A stretch of 64,000 nucleotides of DNA. Source: CAYZJB01 sp964602985 (GTDB lineage: Bacteria > CLD3 > SB21). Shown piece by piece: positions 7,334 to 16,008 of this stretch. How positions within the stretch are numbered: the first letter of the stretch is position 1; each line of letters begins with the position of its first letter. The notes under the pieces are model-generated. The model ran no database searches, had not been told where the DNA came from, and saw only the letters and a list, made by a program, of their open reading frames with translations. The position numbers were made by a program, and so were the translations under genes. Location of the stretch: contig CAZRTJ010000004.1 in assembly GCA_964602985.1 (NCBI GenBank), positions 62,001 to 126,000 of the forward strand, read 5' to 3'.

Positions 7334-8912
7334 GCTTCTCCGTTTTCTTCTTCCTGTCATCGTCCTGTCTGCCTGTGATACCCCGCCGCGGGAGTATTAT
7401 CTCGAGGTCGATGGCAAGCCGTATTTGCATAAGTCCGTAGTCGATGCGGCGGTGGAGAGGGCATTGGTGTCGCGTGACTTGATTCGCCGCGAATCGATAC
7501 TTGCTCATCTTGTGGAAATGCAACTGAAAGGATTGGTCCTCCGTGAACTGGCTCTCGACACCTCCCATCAATTTGCTGCTAGACTTGCTGAACAGCGGGA
7601 AAGGACAGCGCTCAGGTATATCCGGGATTCGAGATTCGTCAATCCGATCGTCAACGACAGCGTGATCTCCAATGCCAGACGCAATTACTTCCGCCAAGTG
7701 GAGGTTGTTCTTCTGGTCAAGAAGTTCGAGACAGAAGAATTACGAGATTCCGCACGGTCGCAGATCGAGCGCCTCCATAGTCAATTGCGATTGAATCCAG
7801 GAGGATTTGACAATTTGGTTCGACGGTACTCGGATGTTCGAGAGTTGAAATCGAATCAGGGAAGTCTCACTTCCCAATTTGTTCGTTACGGGTATGCATC
7901 TTTGAGCTTGGAGTCAGAGGTTTTTGCGCTTCACCCCGGAAGGGTGACCAGAATTCACGAGGTTCCGGGGGCCTTTGTCATCGGAAGAATCAAGCAAAAC
8001 CTTCCCGCGCCTCATAGCTGGGAGTGGCGTATCCCGTCACCACAGAAATTGCGCAGCGACCTCAGGGAGAGGGCCTTGCGAGAGTCCTTTGAAAGAATCA
8101 CCGCTGGCGAGAACGTACTGGCAGATTCTCTTGCTGCGGTGATTCCGGTCACGATTGATTCTGGACTCATCCGTCGAGTCTCGCATGATACTACATTCCA
8201 TACGCTTTTCTCGCTCGATACAGGCGCGGTTGTGGCCCAAGTTGCTGGTCGTCGTCTTGTGATTTGGAGTCTTGATTCCTTGACGCGTGGCAACCGGGCA
8301 AACGCGGAACAAGCTGTTCTACACTGGGTTCGTAAACAGCTTCTCCTAACCGGCTATGAGCAGGAGGTCAGATCGCAACCGTTGTCCTTGCTAAATGACC
8401 TCCAATATTTTAGCGGCACGCTGGATCGATATCTCGACACATCCCTCTCATCTGAGGAGCCGCTGCGTGACCTTTCACTTGTCCAACTGGACGAGCCGGC
8501 ATCGGTTGTTCTTGCGGAACTCGTCGTGAGTGACCCATCCTACTACGATTCGATTGCACAATCTCTCAGACAGAATGTGACAATCGAAAAACTGGCGTCC
8601 GGTTTAGCACGCCAAAGGCGCTATGGCTTTGCCTTGATGGATGCGCGCGACCGCACCGAAGACGAAAAATCTCTGGTGGTCCGAAAAGCTCTGCAGGCCG
8701 ATGTGGGCTCGACGTTCATCGTACGCTTCCCCAATCGTACTTTTTCGGTCGTTCATGTGATCCGGAAGACGGAAAGAAGAACGCGTTCCTTTGAGGAAGC
8801 TCGAAATGACCTGGCTGCCCGATGGAGCATGGAAAAACGACAAGAACTCTACCGCCAGCATCTTGCACGTTTTCTCAAGAACCACAAAGTCGTACGTTAT
8901 GCGCTGGATTGA
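7317..8912 (+). CDS. PpiC/parvulin-type prolyl isomerase lipoprotein (SurA-like)
   Basis: 531 residues. The chosen ATG (7317) overlaps the previous gene by 17 bp and starts a lipoprotein signal ending LSAC, so the product is probably anchored in the periplasm. A helical N-terminal part resembles SurA/PrsA chaperone segments. One rotamase-like region spans about 120-220, with the FDNLVRRYSD, NQGSL and FALHPGRV landmarks of parvulins. A degenerate second region lies near the C-terminus. It probably helps outer-membrane proteins fold. It overlaps the following related gene by 14 bp, so the two are expressed together. Confidence 0.72.
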   Translation: MSSAGRLLRFLLPVIVLSACDTPPREYYLEVDGKPYLHKSVVDAAVERALVSRDLIRRESILAHLVEMQLKGLVLRELALDTSHQFAARLAEQRERTALRYIRDSRFVNPIVNDSVISNARRNYFRQVEVVLLVKKFETEELRDSARSQIERLHSQLRLNPGGFDNLVRRYSDVRELKSNQGSLTSQFVRYGYASLSLESEVFALHPGRVTRIHEVPGAFVIGRIKQNLPAPHSWEWRIPSPQKLRSDLRERALRESFERITAGENVLADSLAAVIPVTIDSGLIRRVSHDTTFHTLFSLDTGAVVAQVAGRRLVIWSLDSLTRGNRANAEQAVLHWVRKQLLLTGYEQEVRSQPLSLLNDLQYFSGTLDRYLDTSLSSEEPLRDLSLVQLDEPASVVLAELVVSDPSYYDSIAQSLRQNVTIEKLASGLARQRRYGFALMDARDRTEDEKSLVVRKALQADVGSTFIVRFPNRTFSVVHVIRKTERRTRSFEEARNDLAARWSMEKRQELYRQHLARFLKNHKVVRYALD

Positions 8913-9732
8913 ACTGCTTACTTTCAGTTTCGTCTACATACTGTCCTGTCGGCCCACAACACAGAAGGAATTTGTCGCTAAAGTCGGGAATTCCGTTCTA
9001 CTGGAGTCCTCCCTGGATAGTTCGTACGGGTTGGAAGGAAGATCCCCTCTCGACCGAACGCGCTTCATTCGCAACTGGGTTGAATCCGAGGCGCTCTATC
9101 AGAAAGCCATTGCCAGCGGGCTTCGGGAAGACGCAAAAGTGCAACAAGACCTCGATCAACTGATCCGGCAATTCCTGATCCAATCCTTTATCGAACGGGA
9201 AGTGGACCGCCGACTGAGTGTGTCACGCGAAGACATCGAATCGTACTATAAAACCCACGCGTCCGAATACGTCCTGGCCGAAGACGAAATCAAGACGGAA
9301 TATTTCCTTACCCGGGACAAAGACAAGGCCAAGGATCTCGAAAGCCAATTTGAAAAAATGTCCCGACTTCGCAAGAAGGACTTTCTGGAGATCGTCACGC
9401 AGACGGCGTCCGACAGCGACGTTGTTGGGGAGCGGGAATTCCTACCGAGGGCGGCTTTCGAAGAAAAAATCGCCAAGTACGTCTTTCTCAAGAACGCGAC
9501 GGATGAAATCATCGGTCCCATTCTGACCGCACAAGGGTACTACTCGTTGTGGCATGTGGTGGAAATTCGACCGGCCGGTAGTTCCAAACCTCTGTCGGCA
9601 GTCGAACAGGAAATCGAGCAACGGTTGCGCATCATACGCCGAAAAGAAAAACTCGACGAACTTATCGCGCAGGCAAAGGCAGACATTCCCGTCGAGTACG
9701 GCACGCGATACCAAACTCCGCAGAAGCCTTAG
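8899..9732 (+). CDS. second parvulin-like chaperone lipoprotein
   Basis: 277 residues from ATG 8899, inside the end of the previous gene. The signal MRWIELLTFSFVYILSC ends in a lipobox-like ILSC. A SurA-like N-terminal helical region (RFIRNWVESEALYQKA...REDAKVQQDL) precedes a PpiC-like region whose landmarks (FEKMSRLRKKDFLEIVTQTAS, GPILTAQGYYSLWHVVEI) are recognisable but divergent, so isomerase activity is uncertain. The C-terminus is a lysine/arginine-rich helix. It forms a two-gene periplasmic folding unit with its neighbour and converges with the HMA-AraC gene with a 4 bp overlap. Confidence 0.7.
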   Translation: MRWIELLTFSFVYILSCRPTTQKEFVAKVGNSVLLESSLDSSYGLEGRSPLDRTRFIRNWVESEALYQKAIASGLREDAKVQQDLDQLIRQFLIQSFIEREVDRRLSVSREDIESYYKTHASEYVLAEDEIKTEYFLTRDKDKAKDLESQFEKMSRLRKKDFLEIVTQTASDSDVVGEREFLPRAAFEEKIAKYVFLKNATDEIIGPILTAQGYYSLWHVVEIRPAGSSKPLSAVEQEIEQRLRIIRRKEKLDELIAQAKADIPVEYGTRYQTPQKP

Positions 9733-10292
9733 CGGACTTCATCCAACGACTTGCGACCTTCCGCGGACATCCGTTTGAATTCCGTCGGCGTCATTCCCGT
9801 GACTTGTTTGAACTGGCTGGACAGATGGGCGACGCTGCTGTACCCAAGCTTGTAGGCCATTTCACTCAACGTCCATTCGCCGTAGGCCAGCCATTCCTTC
9901 ACGCGCTCAATCTTCTGGAGAATGAAGAACCGCTCTATCGTGATCGATTCCATGGAAGAAAACAAACTGGACAACGCGGAATAATCCAGCCGCAGTTGGT
10001 CCTGGAGGTATCTGGATAACGTGACGGATTCGGTCTCCAGTCGATTGCCGCGAACCAGTTCGATGAGAATTGTCTTGACCTGTTCGACCCGTCTTGCCTT
10101 GCTGTCTTCCAATAGAGCGAACCCATTCCGCTCCAGCACAGGCGCCACTTCCTTCGGATTTTCGATGTCCAGTACCGCGCGTCCGAGCGTCACCTCATGG
10201 ACCACCCATCCGGCCTTGGTCAGTTCTTCTCTCACGACCCTCACGCAGCGTTGGCAGACCATGTTCTTGATGTAGATCGTGGAACGCTCCAT
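9729..10292 (-). CDS. HMA-like metal-binding domain fused to AraC-type HTH regulator
   Basis: 187 residues from ATG 10292 (a TTG two codons earlier is possible). Residues 1-70 form a ferredoxin-like heavy-metal-associated domain with MVCQRC (Cys13 and Cys16), as in copper chaperones and P-type ATPases. Residues about 105-180 hold an AraC/XylS double helix-turn-helix with YSSVAHLSSQFKQVTGMTPTEFK. The protein may sense a thiophilic metal through its Cys pair and control transcription, or the domain may have lost metal binding. It lies 49 bp downstream of the OPT transporter on the same strand. Fusions of this type occur in Bacteroidota-like genomes; target genes are unknown. Confidence 0.75.
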   Translation of the reverse strand: MERSTIYIKNMVCQRCVRVVREELTKAGWVVHEVTLGRAVLDIENPKEVAPVLERNGFALLEDSKARRVEQVKTILIELVRGNRLETESVTLSRYLQDQLRLDYSALSSLFSSMESITIERFFILQKIERVKEWLAYGEWTLSEMAYKLGYSSVAHLSSQFKQVTGMTPTEFKRMSAEGRKSLDEVR

Positions 10293-10298
10293 AACCAA

Positions 10299-10323
10299 GA
10301 ACGGCGGAGGTGTTCCGCCGTTC
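10299..10323. repeat. 10-bp inverted repeat between OPT and HMA-AraC genes
   Basis: GAACGGCGGA (10299-10308) and TCCGCCGTTC (10314-10323) are perfect reverse complements with a 5 nt loop. It ends 7 bp upstream of the HMA-AraC start and 18 bp after the OPT stop. It may be a terminator without a U-tract, a mRNA stabiliser, or an autoregulatory operator of the regulator. Confidence 0.45.
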
Positions 10324-10340
10324 CAAATCCATCCCTTGTT

Positions 10341-12332
10341 TCAGTCTTGCTTACGTGTCAATGCATGGTGGTAGAGAAGATAGGCGAGTACCGCAAAAAC
10401 GATGACACCGAACACATCGCCCCAACCGTGCAGACTCTCGCCCAGCCCGGTATTGAGCTGATCCGCCAATGTCACGATCGTGGTCGCACCGTCCCGCACG
10501 ATCGAATCCAATTCAATACTCTTCAAAATGGCGATGACAATCCCCATCAGCGCTCCTCCCGCGATCAACCCGGACGCAAAGAGGATACCAGGCCCGGTCT
10601 CGTCTTCCTCACCGCCCTTGTTGTTCACCTTGTCGACAAAATGCTTCACCAAACCGCCGACAAAAATCGGTACGGTCGTCGACAACGGTAAGTACGCGCC
10701 GACGGCAAACCCCAGCGAACGCACGCCGCACAATTCGACCACCACGGCGATCGCCATACCGATGATGACAAATCCCCATGGCAGTTCCTGATTCAGCAAA
10801 CCCTTGATCACGGTGGCCATGAGAGTGGCCTGTGGGGCAGGGACTGCTTCCGATCCGATCTTGAGCGTATTGTGAAGCAAGAGAACCGTGAAACCGATGA
10901 TGATCGACGATACCACCACACCGATGATCAGCCCGTATTGTTGTTTGATCGGTGTCGCGCCTACCAGATATCCCGTTTTCAAGTCCTGCGAGGTCGCGCC
11001 GGCATTGGCGGCGGCAATACACACGATCGCACCGACCACGATGGCGATCGGTTCGTACACCGCTCCCGTCCAACCCATGCCGATGAAAACCAAACACGTG
11101 CCCATCAGCGTCGCGATGGTCATTCCCGATATCGGATTGTTCGAGCTTCCAATAATGCCGACGATCCGCGAGGAGACCGTCACAAAGAGGAATCCAAAGA
11201 CGACAATCAGAACTCCCGCGCCGATTCGCGAACCCATGGTCCCGGGCATGTTCGGCAGGATGGCAATGATCACGATGAGCAACAGCGCTCCGCCGATCGT
11301 GAACGTGATCGGCAAGTCCCATTGCGTCCGGTCGCGTTTGGAATTAGCGGATCGGTCCTTGGTTCCCCGGAGATCTGCGATGCTGTCCCGCAGCGATGAG
11401 ACGAGCATGGGGAAGGTCTTGATCATGGTGATGATGCCGCCCGCCGTCACCGCTCCCGCCATGATGTAGCGTACGAAACTGTTGCGAATGTCGCTCACCC
11501 CCATTTCCGAAACGAGCTTGCCCGCAGGCTTCAACACCGTCGTCATGGCGTCTCCGAACAGCGTAATCAACGGGATGAACACCAGGTACGATAACAATCC
11601 GCCAGCCACCAGAATGGCTGATTGACGAAAACCGATGACATATCCGACACCGAGCAACTCCGGCGAAATTTCCGCGGGCACGGTCGCATTTGGATAAATG
11701 GACTTGTTGCTCGTTCCAATGGCGGGCGTGTCTTTCCAAAGACCAAAGACACTCATCAGCAGTTTGTACAGAAACGCGATTCCCAAACCCAGAAAGACCT
11801 TCTTGGCCATCGAGCCGCCCTTCTCGCCCGCGATCAACACGTCCGCGCAGGCGGTTCCTTCCGGGTAGACAAGGTTGCCGTGCTCCTTCACGATGAGCGA
11901 GCGGCGCAAGGGCACCATGAAGATGACGCCCAGCACCCCACCGAGCAGGGCCAGCGTGAAAATCTGAAAGTATTGAAAATAGTCCATCCCGCCGGACAGG
12001 AAGAGAAGGGCCGGCACGGTAAATACGACACCCGCGGCCACGGATTCCCCCGCGCTTCCGATGGTTTGAACGATATTGTTCTCGAGGATGGTGGATCGCC
12101 CGAATTTCTTGAAAATCGAAATGGCCAAGACGGCGATGGGAATCGACGCGCTCACGGTGAGTCCAACCTTTAATCCCATGTACACGGTCGATGCGCCAAA
12201 AATCAAACCAAACATCGATCCCAGGATAATAGCCTTGGGCGTGAACTCCGGCATCAGATCCGATGCAGCGATATAAGGCTTGAAGTCCGTTTTTGGCGCA
12301 GCTTCCGTTTTTGGTTCCGACAAAGATCCCAT
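10341..12332 (-). CDS. OPT family oligopeptide transporter
   Basis: 663 residues from ATG 12332, chosen because AAAGG lies 8 bp upstream and the N-terminus then matches the family; the frame is open further upstream without resemblance. About fifteen hydrophobic helices are visible with OPT landmarks: PEFTPKAIILGSMFGLIFG at the start, NNIVQTIGSAGESVAAGVVF, and the YPEGTACADVL motif. OPT proteins take up small peptides or metal-siderophore complexes by proton symport. Length fits the bacterial TIGR00733-like branch. A good promoter lies upstream. The adjacent metal-domain regulator raises metal-chelate transport as one option. Confidence 0.9.
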   Translation of the reverse strand: MGSLSEPKTEAAPKTDFKPYIAASDLMPEFTPKAIILGSMFGLIFGASTVYMGLKVGLTVSASIPIAVLAISIFKKFGRSTILENNIVQTIGSAGESVAAGVVFTVPALLFLSGGMDYFQYFQIFTLALLGGVLGVIFMVPLRRSLIVKEHGNLVYPEGTACADVLIAGEKGGSMAKKVFLGLGIAFLYKLLMSVFGLWKDTPAIGTSNKSIYPNATVPAEISPELLGVGYVIGFRQSAILVAGGLLSYLVFIPLITLFGDAMTTVLKPAGKLVSEMGVSDIRNSFVRYIMAGAVTAGGIITMIKTFPMLVSSLRDSIADLRGTKDRSANSKRDRTQWDLPITFTIGGALLLIVIIAILPNMPGTMGSRIGAGVLIVVFGFLFVTVSSRIVGIIGSSNNPISGMTIATLMGTCLVFIGMGWTGAVYEPIAIVVGAIVCIAAANAGATSQDLKTGYLVGATPIKQQYGLIIGVVVSSIIIGFTVLLLHNTLKIGSEAVPAPQATLMATVIKGLLNQELPWGFVIIGMAIAVVVELCGVRSLGFAVGAYLPLSTTVPIFVGGLVKHFVDKVNNKGGEEDETGPGILFASGLIAGGALMGIVIAILKSIELDSIVRDGATTIVTLADQLNTGLGESLHGWGDVFGVIVFAVLAYLLYHHALTRKQD

Positions 12333-12395
12333 GATCTGTACCTTTAGAATGGTGAAAGGATGAGCGTAATCCGGATGAGTCAAATGAACGCGGCC

Positions 12396-12424
12396 AATAT
12401 AGATAGGCCACTTTCGAAAGTCAA
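12396..12424 (-). promoter_or_regulatory. promoter of the OPT gene
   Basis: On the minus strand TTGACT (12424-12419) is followed after exactly 17 bp by TATATT (12401-12396), about 64 bp upstream of the OPT ATG. The -35 box forms one arm of the palindrome below, so a bound regulator would block it. Confidence 0.6.
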
Positions 12425-12436
12425 AAAGTTTTGACT
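12411..12436. promoter_or_regulatory. double palindrome in the OPT/response-regulator divergent region
   Basis: Two adjoining perfect palindromes are present: CTTTCGAAAG (12411-12420) and AGTCAAAA-AG-TTTTGACT (12419-12436, 8-2-8). They cover the -35 and spacer of the OPT promoter and also place TTGACT on the plus strand facing the response regulator gene. They look like operators, and the HMA-AraC protein is one candidate ligand. Confidence 0.45.
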
Positions 12437-12535
12437 CTGGCGCGTGTCGCTTGGACGCCACCGCACGCAAAGATTGCTTTTCTTCGTCCCGCGCGCTATT
12501 TTGCCCACACGCACAAGACACCAGATTTCCCGAGC

Positions 12536-13021
12536 ATGAACACTGAGTCCAACGAGCGTCCCTGTATCCTGCTGGTCGATGACGAACCCGAAATTCTCCG
12601 TATCCTGAAGAAGATTCTGGAGGACGACTATCAGGTGCTGACGGCTCCGCGCGCCAAAGACGCTCTTCTTCTCATGCGTTCGGATGTTGCCCTCGTTCTC
12701 TCGGATCAACGAATGCCGGAGATGACGGGATCGGAATTATTTCGGGAATTGCGCCAGAAGTTTCCCGATACCGTCCGCATCATCATGACCGGATATTCGG
12801 ATATGAATGCCTTGATCGATTCGGTCAATCAGGGCGAGATTTACCGATACCTGGCCAAGCCCTGGGAGATGCAGAATCTGCTCAACATCGTTCAGGAAGG
12901 GGTCAATCGGTACAAGAAGAACATTTCGGATCGCCTCACCCACGAAGAACTCCACCGAGTGCGCCGGGATCTGGAAGACGTCCAAAGGGAACTCAACCGC
13001 CTGCGGGCATCTCAAGTCTGA
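12536..13021 (+). CDS. stand-alone response regulator receiver protein
   Basis: 161 residues from ATG 12536. A CheY-like receiver domain fills residues 10-125. It has acidic pocket Asp15/Asp16, phospho-acceptor Asp57 in LSDQRMP, Thr85 in MTGYSD and Lys108 in LAKPW, all the conserved sites. The remaining 35 residues form a charged coiled coil (RLTHEELHRVRRDLEDVQREL) in place of a DNA-binding or HD-GYP domain. The receiver resembles those of RpfG-type regulators. It precedes the radical SAM gene by 5 bp. No histidine kinase is in the window, so its partner is unknown. Confidence 0.85.
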   Translation: MNTESNERPCILLVDDEPEILRILKKILEDDYQVLTAPRAKDALLLMRSDVALVLSDQRMPEMTGSELFRELRQKFPDTVRIIMTGYSDMNALIDSVNQGEIYRYLAKPWEMQNLLNIVQEGVNRYKKNISDRLTHEELHRVRRDLEDVQRELNRLRASQV

Positions 13022-13026
13022 GGTCG

Positions 13027-14286
13027 GTGAATCCCCGCTTGCTGTGTAGCGATCGGCATGGCCGCATGGTCGATTTGCCAGAGTACGACATGGTTGGCAT
13101 GAGTGGACGACACTTTCGCACGATACCCCCGGCAGACCTCATCCGTTTACCCGACGATGCGCAATTGTTCATGATGCCACAGCGACAAGCTGTCGGAATT
13201 CATCGCAAGACCGGCCGCTTGACGGTTCTCGAAGATGCATGGGCCGTCGCGGCCTTCCTGCCGCCGACGTACACCCAGCTGTATCTCAGCGCGTATGTGA
13301 AACAACCCGACGCGCCCCGTCTGCCGCTGAAGTCGTATGCGGCCGTCGGATGGCGTCAGGGCGCCTACTACGTCGCCGCCACGAAGATCGACACGGCCGT
13401 GAAACACCGTGCCTCCAGTTTTCGGGGCGTCCCTCTCCGTACCCGTGTCGAGGACGTGAAGAAGCAATTTCCCAACAATCGGTTGATTGCTCATCACGCG
13501 GATGTGTGCGCCCTACGCTACGGCTGCGCCAACGCGAAAAATTTCTTCCTGGGCAGATTGGAAGCGCCGATCGCGATCGCCGGAGCCTGCAATGCGAATT
13601 GTCTTGGATGCATTTCTTTCCAGCCCGCGCAATCCATCGCCTCTCCTCAGGATCGTCTGGCCTTCGTACCCACCGTGCAGGAGATCGTCGAAATGGCCCT
13701 GGCTCACCTTCGACGGACTGCAGACGGAATTGTCAGTTTCGGACAGGGATGCGAAGGCGAGCCGCTCCTGTATGGCCACCTCATCGCTGATGCGATCCGC
13801 GAAATCCGGCGTCAAACCGCGTCGGGCGTTTTGCATATCAATACCAATGCGAGCAGACCGGAGATGCTGGAGAAACTCTTTGACGCGGGACTGGACAGCG
13901 TCCGGATCAGTTTGAACTCCGTTCAATCGGAATTGTACCAGCGGTATTACCGTCCGAATCATTACACACTGGACGATGTCCTGCGAAGCATATCGCTCGC
14001 CTGTGAGCGGAAGAAATTCGTATCGATGAATTACTTTGTGTTTCCCGGAATGACCGACAGCCTTCCCGAGGTCGAGTCCCTGGAACGCCTGCTTGCGACC
14101 CGGCCCATTCGTCTGATCCAGTGGCGTAATTTCAACATCGATCCGTCCTGGTACCTGGAGGAGGTTTGCCGTGATTACGACGCACCGGCGATCGGGGTCA
14201 AAACCATGATGAAAAGACTGCGGAAACAATTTCCCGACTTGCGATTCGGGTACCACAACCTGTCCGCTCAAGAGATGAAGGCCTGA
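13027..14286 (+). CDS. radical SAM protein with an unusual N-terminal extension
   Basis: 419 residues from GTG 13027, the only start that keeps the close spacing to the response regulator; an in-frame ATG at 13066 is possible. The CxxxCxxC cluster motif (Cys188, 192, 195 in GACNANCLGC) begins only after a 180-residue N-terminal region with no family I know. Two more cysteines (161 and 167) lie just ahead. The core keeps radical SAM marks: FGQGCEGEPLL, the INTNASRPEMLEKL strand and SVRISLNS. No clear SPASM Cys set is seen at the C-terminus. It is followed by bshC after 1 bp. The reaction is unknown; a modification or maturation role is possible. Confidence 0.75.
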   Translation: MNPRLLCSDRHGRMVDLPEYDMVGMSGRHFRTIPPADLIRLPDDAQLFMMPQRQAVGIHRKTGRLTVLEDAWAVAAFLPPTYTQLYLSAYVKQPDAPRLPLKSYAAVGWRQGAYYVAATKIDTAVKHRASSFRGVPLRTRVEDVKKQFPNNRLIAHHADVCALRYGCANAKNFFLGRLEAPIAIAGACNANCLGCISFQPAQSIASPQDRLAFVPTVQEIVEMALAHLRRTADGIVSFGQGCEGEPLLYGHLIADAIREIRRQTASGVLHINTNASRPEMLEKLFDAGLDSVRISLNSVQSELYQRYYRPNHYTLDDVLRSISLACERKKFVSMNYFVFPGMTDSLPEVESLERLLATRPIRLIQWRNFNIDPSWYLEEVCRDYDAPAIGVKTMMKRLRKQFPDLRFGYHNLSAQEMKA

Positions 14287-14287
14287 C

Positions 14288-15883
14288 ATGAAATCGCTTT
14301 CATTCGACGCCCTTCCCGGTACGACCCGGCTCTTCCGGGATTATCTGTACGAGCCTTCGCTCGTCCAGAAATTCTTTCGTCATCTGGGCGACCCTCAGAG
14401 CCGCCTCGAGGAGGTGACACACGGCGCCTGGCATCGGGATGAACTCGTCCGCATCCTGACCAGACAGAATCGCTCCGGGAGTTCACGATCCCAGGTCGAA
14501 TTGCTCGCCCGCCCTACCACCTTCGCCGTAGTGACTGGTCAACAAATGGGTCTTTTCGGAGGCCCTCTGTACACCCTCTACAAGGCCCTCGGGACCATTC
14601 TCCATTGCCGGCAACTGGACAAGCAGTTCCCCAAGTACCGATTCGTTCCCGTCTTTTGGCTGGAACTCGAAGATCACGATTTTGACGAAGTTCGCCGGAC
14701 GTTCATTCTTTCACAAAGCGGCGAAGTTCAGGAAGTTTCCATCGGCGAGGCAGGGCAGAACAATCAGCGTTTGCGCGTTTGTGACATTCGGTTGGACTCC
14801 AGCCTTCCCGATCGGATCGCACGCCTGGGCGAACAACTGGGGAAGACGGACTTCACGACGCAGTGGATGGATAAACTCCTCGCGAGCTACGCACCCGGCA
14901 TGGCGATGGGAGAGGCTTTTGCCGGGTGGATGAACGAATGGCTGGGCCCGCTGGGACTCATCTTGTTTGATCCGTCGGATCCGGAGCTGAAGCGACTGGC
15001 GCGTCCGATTTTTCTGAAGGAACTGGACCATGCGGCGGAGACGCATGCCTGCATTGTCGAGACTGGAGAGCAGTTGATTTCCGCGGGTTATCACGCGCAA
15101 CTGCAGGTGACGGGCAGCAATCTGTTTGTCCTGACGGAGGGTCTGACGTGCCTCTTTCCGACGACGGGTGCGAAGACCAAACTGGACCTGTCCGTGATGG
15201 CCGCGCATTCCGCTTTCTTAAGAGGACTTCTCGAGTTCGAACCGGAACGTTTTGTGCCCAATGTGGCGTTGCGACCGATTGTGCAGGACTTCCTTCTGCC
15301 CACGTTTGCTTACGTTGCCGGACCGTCGGAGATTGCGTATTCTGCACAGCTCGGTAAACTCTACAATTTTTTTGGGGTCCAGCAGCCGCTGATCTTTCCG
15401 CGTCCCTTTGCAACGATCATCGAGAAGAAGATCGGCAAGATCCTGGACAAGTACTCGATGGATCTGGAGCGAATGGTTGCGTCGCCGACATCACTCGTCC
15501 AGTCGATGGTCATGGTCGATTCCATTGTGCCGAAGTTGTTCGCGGAATGGCGGGCACGAGCCGAAACCGACCTCCGGCTGGCGCGTACCCAACTGCTGGC
15601 GCTCGATGCGTCCCTTCAGGGATCGGTCGAAACCGCCCAGCAGCGAATCGCTCAGGCTCTCCAGGCGCTCGAAGGGAAGGCTACGGAAGCTCAGAAGCGG
15701 CAGTCTGAATTGCTCGTCCGTCAGGTGGAGAAGGCCCTGGCGCATCTGCTTCCGCAGGGAGCGTTGCAGGAAAGAACGCTGAACATGGTGTACTACCTCA
15801 ACAAATATGGGCCCGAGTTCCTTTCCTTTCTTCAGGACAAACTGCGCATCGACACATCGAACCATCAGATTCTTGAAATCTGA
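14288..15883 (+). CDS. bshC: BshC, putative cysteine-adding enzyme of bacillithiol synthesis
   Basis: 531 residues, starting 1 bp after the radical SAM gene. Family landmarks are VVTGQQMGLFGGPLYTLYKA near 80-100, FVPVFWLELEDHDFDEV, and a long C-terminal coiled coil (about 410-480), as expected for BshC. It completes bacillithiol by adding cysteine to GlcN-malate. Length fits the family (about 530-540). bshA and bshB are not in the window. Bacillithiol or its methylated form is known in Bacillota, Deinococcus and some Chlorobiota/Bacteroidota, which supports the proposed affiliation. Confidence 0.9.
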   Translation: MKSLSFDALPGTTRLFRDYLYEPSLVQKFFRHLGDPQSRLEEVTHGAWHRDELVRILTRQNRSGSSRSQVELLARPTTFAVVTGQQMGLFGGPLYTLYKALGTILHCRQLDKQFPKYRFVPVFWLELEDHDFDEVRRTFILSQSGEVQEVSIGEAGQNNQRLRVCDIRLDSSLPDRIARLGEQLGKTDFTTQWMDKLLASYAPGMAMGEAFAGWMNEWLGPLGLILFDPSDPELKRLARPIFLKELDHAAETHACIVETGEQLISAGYHAQLQVTGSNLFVLTEGLTCLFPTTGAKTKLDLSVMAAHSAFLRGLLEFEPERFVPNVALRPIVQDFLLPTFAYVAGPSEIAYSAQLGKLYNFFGVQQPLIFPRPFATIIEKKIGKILDKYSMDLERMVASPTSLVQSMVMVDSIVPKLFAEWRARAETDLRLARTQLLALDASLQGSVETAQQRIAQALQALEGKATEAQKRQSELLVRQVEKALAHLLPQGALQERTLNMVYYLNKYGPEFLSFLQDKLRIDTSNHQILEI

Positions 15884-15894
15884 AAAAACAACCT

Positions 15895-15932
15895 GCCCGC
15901 GGAATTTGACTTTGCATATGGTGCGGGCTTTT
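15895..15932 (+). terminator. possible terminator after bshC
   Basis: GCCCGC (15895-15900) can pair with GCGGGC (15923-15928), followed by TTTT. The stem is only 6 bp and the loop is 22 nt, so it is weak. It lies in the 125 bp gap between bshC and the acyl-CoA synthetase gene. Confidence 0.25.
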
Positions 15933-16008
15933 GATAACTTTTCGCCGTCCAACCGTTCATTCCCAACCGGACGTACGTCCGGCGTATTACAAAACTTCCG
16001 GAGTGTTT

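Noticed and set aside
15906..15937. Promoter TTGACT with a TGATAA box before the acyl-CoA ligase gene
   Set aside because: The spacing of 20 bp is too long for a normal promoter and overlaps the possible terminator.
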